The translations under genes and the position numbers were made by a program. A stretch of DNA of 64,000 nt, taken from the NCBI GenBank assembly GCA_028285035.1, contig JANQQF010000086.1, forward strand, positions 1 to 64,000. The letters run 5' to 3'. The notes beneath the pieces were generated by a model that was not told where the DNA came from, searched no databases, and worked only from the letters and a program-made list of their open reading frames with translations. The stretch is from Phycisphaerae bacterium (lineage in GTDB: Bacteria > Chloroflexota > Anaerolineae > 4572-78 > J111). How positions within the stretch are numbered: position 1 is the first letter of the stretch; the number at the start of each line of letters is the position of its first letter. Of the stretch, positions 36,001 through 45,000 are shown piece after piece.

Positions 36001-39000
36001 ATTTTGTCTGGGATTTTGGCGACGGTAATAGCAGCGACCAAGCCAACCCGACTCATCAATATCTCACGGCTGATCTTTACACCGTTGTTTTACAAGCCGG
36101 TAATGGGCTGATTACCGATACCATAACCAAAGTCGACTATATTCAAGTGGTTAACCAGCCTGAAGCGAACTTTGAGGTCAGCCCGAGAGTTGGCGTGGCT
36201 CCTTTAGCCGTGACATTTAGCAACAATTCAACAGAAGCCAACGACTTTATCTGGGATTTGGGAGATGGAACCGCGCCTATAAACGACGTTATTCCCCCAG
36301 AGGGCCATACCTACAATACATCAGGTACATATCTGGTTACATTACAAGCTGGAAATGGGATCTTGACCGATACCGTTACTCAAGAAATACGCGTGTTAGA
36401 AGATGCCAGCCCGGACGTTGGGTTCTTGGCCCATTGGCCGTTTGATGAAACAAGTGGTGATCGGCTTGATCAATCAGAGAATAATCACCACTTGCCCGAA
36501 GTGGGTACAGTGGGCACAGTCCAACGAAATGGTAACACAGCCGCTGCCCCAGCCGGTGGCAATTATCTATCAACCAATGATGGCCCATTGTTTAATGGGA
36601 ATATGACGGTGGCAGGCTGGTTCAAGCTGAATGATGTCACGGATGAGTGGCAGACCCTTGCCGCCCGCTATGAAGGCAGTGGAGGAGACAAGAGTTTCCG
36701 GCTGGACTTCCCAAATACGGGCAGTGTGAGATGGACTGTGACGGCAGACGGAGGCTCCAATACGGTGTTACAAGGGAGCACTACGCTTAATAATGATCAG
36801 TGGTATCACGTTGCGGCGGTGTTTGATGCCTCGGCACAACAGATGAAGTTGTATATTGATGGGCAGCTTGATAGCGAAAAGAGTGTTGGATTTAGCCAAA
36901 TTCGGACAGGCTCAGGCTCGCCCCTGAAGTTTGGGCAGTCGATGTTTGGCGGGCTGGATGATTGGTATATGTTTGATCGGGTCCTAATCGCAGAGGAGAT
37001 TACGGGGTTGTATGACGGCACTTGGCCTCCGCCACCGCCGAGCGCAGCATTTTCAAGCTATGGCAATCGTGGGTTTGGCTCGGCGACCACCCCCCTGGTC
37101 GTCACATTTACAAATGAGTCGACCGATGCAGATCAATACATTTGGGATTTTGGCGATGATTCGGAGCTATCGGACGAGGTCTCACCGACCCATCAGTATC
37201 AGACCCCAGGTAGTTATGATGTGAGTCTGACTGCCATTGGACCAGGGGGGAGCAGCGATCCTCCCTTAATCAAGTCCGGGCATGTGCAAGTGGTCGGCTC
37301 TAATGAAACCCGAGTTGAGACAGGCTTGCAAGCCATTTATACCTTCACTGAAGGAGAAGGGAACACAATTCATGATGTGTCCGGGGTGGGTGCAGCCCTT
37401 GATTTAACCATCAATGACCCCACAGCGGTCACTTGGAGTAATGATTCGTTGTCGCTCAACTCAAGCACCACCCTTTCCTCTGGTGGGCCAGCCACAAAAC
37501 TGATTGATGCCATTCAAGGTAGTCAGGAACTAACGCTGGAAGCTTGGGTAACGCCAGCCAATACCACCCAGGATGGGCCTGCTCGTATCGTCTCGATGTC
37601 AGGGAGTGCAACCGAGCGAAATCTGACCTTGGGTCAAGGCTTGTGGGGGAATGATCCTTCGGATTTATACAACGTTCGGCTACGAACCAGCAACACAGAT
37701 AACAATGGCTTGAGTGGGGTCATTTCTTCAACGGCTGGCAGCTTGACCGCAGCGTTGACCCACGTGGTTTACACCCGAGATGTGGTGGGGCAGACCAAGC
37801 TGTACTTGAATGGGGTTGAGGTCGAAGAGACCTTTATTGAAGGCGATTTTGCTGGCTGGGATAGCACGATGGCCTTGCTGTTGGGCAATGAAACCACCGG
37901 TGACCGACCCTGGCTAGGCACATACCATTTGGTCGCATTCTACAATCGGGCTTTGAGCCTACAAGAGGTCGCTGACAATTATGGAGCTGGCGAAACGGCT
38001 GGCCCTGTGTGGGAAGAACCCTTTGTGGTCAACTTTACGGCTGATCAGACAGATGTGCCCTTTGGTGAGGCTGTTCAATTCTCATCCGCGACCACGACAG
38101 GGGCTGGCGATAACCCCACCTATCTCTGGGATTTCGGGGATGGCAATACCAGCACAGAGGCAAATCCCAGCCATACTTATACTGATCCCGATAAGGACTA
38201 CACGGTTAGTCTAACGGTCACTCGACAGGAGGATGGGGAAGAGGGCTTCGTCGCTATCCCTAACTTTATTCGAGTACAACCCTTGCTTCCGCCAGTGGCT
38301 CATTGGGCCTTGGAGGAAAGTAACGCAACTCGGCTTGATGGTGTCGGAAACATCCATCATTTAACTGAGACGGCCTCAATGGGTGCGATTGATGGGCAAG
38401 TTGGCTTGGGGGCATCGTTCCTTGGTAATGCTCATCTGTTTACCGTCGATGGCCCCTTGGTAAGCCAAGACTTGACGGTAGCAGGTTGGGTTAATCTCAA
38501 TGATGCCACCACCCCGTGGCAAACCTTGATTGCTCGGTATGAGAATAATGGCGGGGACAAAAGCTTCCGGCTGCAATTGATTGAAAATGGCCTACTACAA
38601 TGGAGTTTGGTGGGTGAAGGTGTATCGGGTGTTGTCTCACTCAATAGCTCTAGTGCACTCAGCAGTAATACTTGGCATCACGTGGCGGGGGTGTATGAAG
38701 CCTCAAGTCAACAGATGCGACTGTATGTGGATGGTGTCGTTGTCGAGCAATCGGCTGGCTTTGGCCAATTGCGAACAGGGTCAGGCTCGCCATTGAAATT
38801 GGGTGACAACCTGACTGGGGTGATGGATGAATGGTCTTTCTATGATCGGGCCTTGAGTGAGATTGAAATTACAGCTTTGATGAATGAAGCGGATACTGGA
38901 CCTGAACTCATCGGAATCGCTTTACCTGAAGGAAATACCTTAACTACCGCAGACGGCACGGCCCAACTCGAATTTACGCCAGGGGCCGTGACAGAACCGT

Positions 39001-42000
39001 TTGAGATTTTTGTAGAACAGATTGATGTTGTGCCTACGACCTATGATGATAATGGTGAACCGAATAATGAGGTGGCTCCAGACGGCTTCCCCTTTAGATT
39101 TTATGATTTTACGGTACAAGCCGTTGGTACAACGAATCGACAGGATCACATCGATTTTTCTGCGCCAGTCATCTTAACAGTGCAGTATCAAACCGAAGAA
39201 GTCTTTACGCTTGATCAAGAAAGCTTACGTATCTTTGGTTACAACCAAGCTGACTCAACGATCTATCCATTAGCCTCAACAGTTGATTTGCAAAACCAAA
39301 AAGTATCCGCGACGCTGGAGCATTTTAGTCCGCAAGGTATCGGAGGCGATACCATCCTGCAAAACACGCCCGCGATTGACGCCTTTGAAGTAAGTTTAGC
39401 CAAAGGACAAACGAGCTATAGCTATGATATTCCCCTACCCACCGGACCAAACGGCTTTATGCCTAAGCTAACCTTACAATATGGCAGCGGCTTGGCGAAT
39501 ACTTCAAGTATTAACGGTTGGATTGGTGGCGGTTGGTCTTTGGAGTTAGGTGAGATTAATCGTACTTATAATGGACAGGATCACGATTATAATCTTATTC
39601 TCAATGGCACTCAAGAGGAACTGATTGAGGGGGATTATGATGGTAAAGCAGGCTTCAGTACTCGGCAGCAGACCTTTATGCAAGTGGTGCAAGGCCCAAA
39701 GGTTGATGATTTTTATCTCAATTGGATGGTAAAAGATAGGGCGGGGACGACCTATTATTTTGGCCTTCATAATGATGATCTGACCACACCAAATCTAAGC
39801 AGCGGAGCTGACGTCTATGGGGATATTAATAAAGGACGTTTATTACCGATTATTAGTCACGGGGTTGAAAACGGTGATCCCTGGTGTAATGATGGAACCC
39901 AGCAGAAGTATAAGTTGCATACGATTCAAGATGTGCATGGCAACATCATGCGGATTAATTATGAAGATGAAGTAGATCGATGGCGGCAGTGTGATCAAGG
40001 TGAGATAAATGGTGAGATTGATGCGCAAAGTTATCCAAGCTCTATTACCTATACCACAAACAGTAATGCTGGGGATACCCACGCCGAGTATATTGTTAAA
40101 TTTGTCAATCAAAATAGAACCAATGTGGCCCCAGGGTCGCACAGAAATGGTTATCGTCGATTGGATTACATTCAAATCGAGTATAAAGAAAACGCAACTG
40201 CCCAGCCAGAAGTAATCCGAGTGATTAATTTTGAGTACGATGTTAACCCCGTGCCGGATCACCAAAATATGCTCAGCGAAATCAGGATTAGCGATGGTAG
40301 CGGTTTGCCACAAAATGAACTACCCACCCTGAGCTTTGATTATGTCATTGGGCAGACAGGGCAGAAATATCAGAAGAATGGTAAGACTATGTTTGATTAT
40401 CGGGATCGTCCCTTCCTCCAGAAGGTAAGCAATGGTTATGGTGGCGAGATCGAATTTATTTACAAAGATGGTTACAACGGGTATTTCCGGGTGGTTGACC
40501 AACGGATTGTCAGAGATACGGTCGCCAATGTGGAGGGGACCTATACCTATGCCTATAGTAATATTAATATGGGGGGTGATCCATATGCCGAAGGATTTGG
40601 TACCTTCCGCGGGTTTGAGCAGGTTACTGTGACCGATCCGCAAACTCAACGAAGTGTGCATACCTTTAATAACGAGGGCTTCTCATATGGGGCACCTGTT
40701 TTGAATGGGCGCCTCTTGGAAACTTGGGTATATGATGCGAGCGACAATCTTTACAGCCATTCTCAATCAAAATGGGTGACTGTACCAGATAATCCTGGTT
40801 TAGATGATATTGTCTTTGTTTATCAAAGTGAGCAGAAGGAGTATTTATGTGACGGAGAAAACAATTTAGCCAATTGTGACTCGTATAGCACAGGCTTCGC
40901 TTATGATACATCGACCGGTAATTTGACGACTAAAAGTGATTATGATCACGCTGAAAGCGCGCAACGGAATAGACTACGTTATACCGATTATAAGTACATT
41001 ACTGGAACCAACAAGATACCAGGGGGTCTCCTCAAACAGGAGACAGTGCGGCTTGTTACGGGTGAAGACCCACTTCAAACTGAGGCTGAAGCTCTTACTC
41101 AATATTTTTATGATGGAAACAACACAATTAATCAACTGCCAACTTGGGGTAATTTAACCCGCACTCGAACCTGGTTTGATCTCGAGAGACCCGATGGCAC
41201 AGCAAATTTCATTGATGTTGAATATGATGGTTATGATGCGTATGGGAACGCCACGATTGTACGGACCTTTACTGATTATGCCTATGGCCCTACTGCTGAC
41301 CCAACCTCAGCCAGCGCAAATCCACGTGAGACCACCACGACCTATGATCAACACGGCATTCTTCCCCTTGTCGTTCAAAATGATCGTGGTCATACCACCT
41401 CAACCACGTATGATTACAAATTCCAGCTCCCGTTAACGGAGATCGATCCAAATGGGGCGACAACGACCTATGGCTATGACAGCCATGGCCGACCAAAATA
41501 TATTCTGACCCCGCTGTGTGATACTGTTAATGAGCCTGTTTTTGAGGGTATCTATCCACCGTTGGGGACCAACTTCGGTCCATCAAATCCGTACTTTGAA
41601 ATGAGTCGTCAGCGGGTTGATCCCTGCTATGTCTCAAGCCAGCCTATTTATGCTGAAAGCAAGGTCTTTTATGATGGTTTTGGTCGTAAGATACAGGCCC
41701 ATACCCCCGGCGATACAGCGAGCGAGTATGTGTTGAGCAATGTACGCTACGATAATTTAGGGCGATTGATTGAGGCGACCGTGCCGACATTAGAGACGAG
41801 TGGCTTTGGTGGATATGATGCTGTGGACAATTGGGGCAATGAAGTCAAAACGATCACAACCTATGATGTCTTGGGCCGGGTTACCCGCCTGGAACAGCCA
41901 GATGGGAGTCGAACAAAAACCTTCTACAATGGCTTTAAAACGGCGGTGATTGATGCAGAAAATAATATGGTCATCTCCGAGGTTGATCCCTATGGTCGTT

Positions 42001-45000
42001 TGGAGCGGGTTTCGGAATTCCTGGGCATTTACAGCACCCCATATGCCCCCAATAGCAAATGGGATGATCTGGGTTATGCCACTACCCATTATGAATATGA
42101 TACCTTGGATAACCTAACCAAGATTACGGATCACCTCAACAATGAGACGATCATGGAGTATAACAATGCCAGTCTCAAAACCTTTATGGATGACCCGGAT
42201 ATGGGGCAGTGGCATTATGAGTATGATCCAGCGGGCAATCTGATCAGTCAGGTTGACGCCAAGCAGCAGGCCACCTATCTCTATTATGATCGCCTGAATC
42301 GTTTGCTGGGTAAGGCTTACAACGCAGGGCCGGTTGATCCTGAAAACCCCGGTCGCCCCGCTCAAGCCAACGATACCGACTGCCCCAACTGTGCGATCAC
42401 CTACACCTACGATCAGGAAGGGACGCACGGCGAGGGAATTGGCCGCCGCACCAGCATGAGCGATGATGGCGGCACCGTAACTTGGGCTTATGATCTGCAA
42501 GGGCGGCTGACCAAAGAAACCCGTGACTTCACCAGTCCCTATGATGCGTTGCTCAATAGTCGTGATCCGGGCGGCAGTAACAATCTCTATAGTACCCACT
42601 ATACCTATACTGCGGCTGATTTGTTGCTGACCCTCACCTATCCCGATGGGGAGACGGTAACAACGGATTATACCCTCCGCAATTTGCCGGAAATATTAAC
42701 CACGGATTTGTCCCTACCTGATGGGTCAACCCAACTGGTTAAATCAGCCAGCTACAATGCCTTGGCCAACCCAACCCAAATGGTTGTTGGCAGTGATTTG
42801 GCCACAACCTATGAATACTACAGTGCCACAGCAGAGAACAATCGGCTGGAGCGGATTCAGGTGGGCGACCTGCTCAATCTGCATTACACTGCCTACGACG
42901 ATATGGGTAATATCCTGGGGATTAAGGATGACTCACCCTCAGCCGGGGGACAGACTTTAACCTTTGGCTATGATAAATTAAATCGCTTAACCTCAGCCAC
43001 TGGCGCGGCTGACGGGGCACTTCCGGCCTTTAGTCATACCTATGACTATGATCAAATTGGCAATATTACCGTGCGGGATAGTCAAACCTACAATTATCCA
43101 GCTTCTGGGGTGAATAGTGTTCGTCCGCACGCTGTCACATCGGTGGGGAGTAATAGTTATCAGTATGACGCCAACGGTAATATGACAGTGCGCATTGAAG
43201 AGGGGATCACCTACAACCAAGCTTGGACCTTTGAGAATAAATTAAAGACCATCGATTGGACCGTCAATAGTGAGACCTACCAAACCGGCTTTGTCTATGA
43301 TGGCGATGGCAATCGGCTATTGAAGATTGAGGAGCAGCCGGATGGTTCTGAAGAGACGACGGTTTACATCGGGCAACTATATGAAGAGACGTTTGAGACC
43401 ACCAATTTGATTGATCAGGTGTGGCTCAACACAACTGAATTCCCCGAGACCGACTTGGCTCTTGCGCCACCCTCAATCCTTGAGACAACCAATACGCCTG
43501 CCGGACGTACGGCGGGGCTGGCTTATCCTCTAAGCGACAGCACCTTAACCCCAAGCTGGCAACAAGATACCCTTTTAGCCCGAGATGTTTGGCTAGATGA
43601 TTGGTCAGGGCCACGCCTAACCAGTGGAAACTCCTCGATCACAACAACAGCGACATTGCCTTCAGGGGTGAGTGACGCGTGGTGGCAACAGGCCCAAACC
43701 CAGATTCAACAGGCCGAATATGACATCACTTGGCAGGAAAATCTTGACCTACCGGGAACAGAAGCCCCTTACCAAGCCGCTTATCAAGCCGCTTACCAAG
43801 CGCCGAATCGCGCCCAAAACCTACGCACTTACTTCACCCCGCAAGGCTTGCTGGTGGTGCCCCGAACAACCGAAGAGACATCCGCGTGGATGTGGGAAAT
43901 GCGTTTGGATGCCTATGGTTATGCAGACCGATTGAGTCCAGTGGCTGAGTCCAGCTTGGTCGTTGAGGGGAATCGGGCTGAATATCACTATGGTCAGACT
44001 CAGGAGACCGTCGACCCCGAAGCCAGCGCGATGGTGGAGTGGTATGTGAACAACGCTCAAGGGGTGAAACAAGGCTTCACCCTGGCCGAACGTCCCGGCT
44101 ATAGCGGCGGTCAGCCGTTGGTGTTGGCCCTGAACTTGAGCGGTGATCTCACTGCGGAACAGCACAGCGCTGGCGAAATCGCTCTGCTTGATGCGACCGG
44201 GGACCCCATGCTTCATTATGGTGGCCTGTGGGTTTATGATGCCACCGGGCAAACGATCCCAGCCCACCTCAAGCTAGTGGATGACCAGATTCAGATTGTT
44301 GTAGCCGAGGCTGAGGCCGTTTATCCGCTGACCATTGATCCTTTGGTGGCTAGCCCAAGTTGGACCGTGGAAGGGGATGTGGCTGGTAGTTATTTTGGGA
44401 CGAGTATCGCCAGTGCAGGTGATCTCAATGCCGATGGCTTTGACGATATCATTGTTGGTGTACCTGACTACGATAACGGGCAAGCGTATGGTAAGGTTTT
44501 TGTCTGGTATGGTCGGACAGATTGGACAGGCATTGGCCTAGCTGAGGCGGATTGGACGGCGGCCAATAACAGTTCTCTCAATATTCGATTTGGGGATACG
44601 GTAGCCAGTGCGGGTGATGTGAATGATGATGGGATTGATGATATTATCATTGGTGCCCCGAGTTCTTCACAAGATGGCAGTGTGTTTATTTGGTATGGTG
44701 GCTCGCCTAGCTTTGATACTCCCGGTACGCTCGTCAATGCCGATTGGCAGGCTGATCTCGAAGCCACTTATGACCCATTTATCGGGCCAGATGTTCGTTT
44801 TACCTTTGCCAATGGGGATGTCAATGGCGATCAAATTCCTGATATTATTGTTGGGGTGCCAAGCTATGATGGGTGGGCTGGTGAGGTTTTGGTGTGGTAT
44901 GGGGCTTGGCCGAGTCCTGGAAATTTTGGGACTCGGGCAAATGTCGATTGGCGGGCTTCAGTCGCAGCGACCGGTGAATTTACCCTCTTTGGAGCCTCTC

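Noticed and set aside
39843..40313. A 156-codon minus-strand frame inside the first giant gene
   Set aside because: A shadow of the YD-repeat coding frame with no ribosome site; the plus frame has unmistakable protein motifs throughout.
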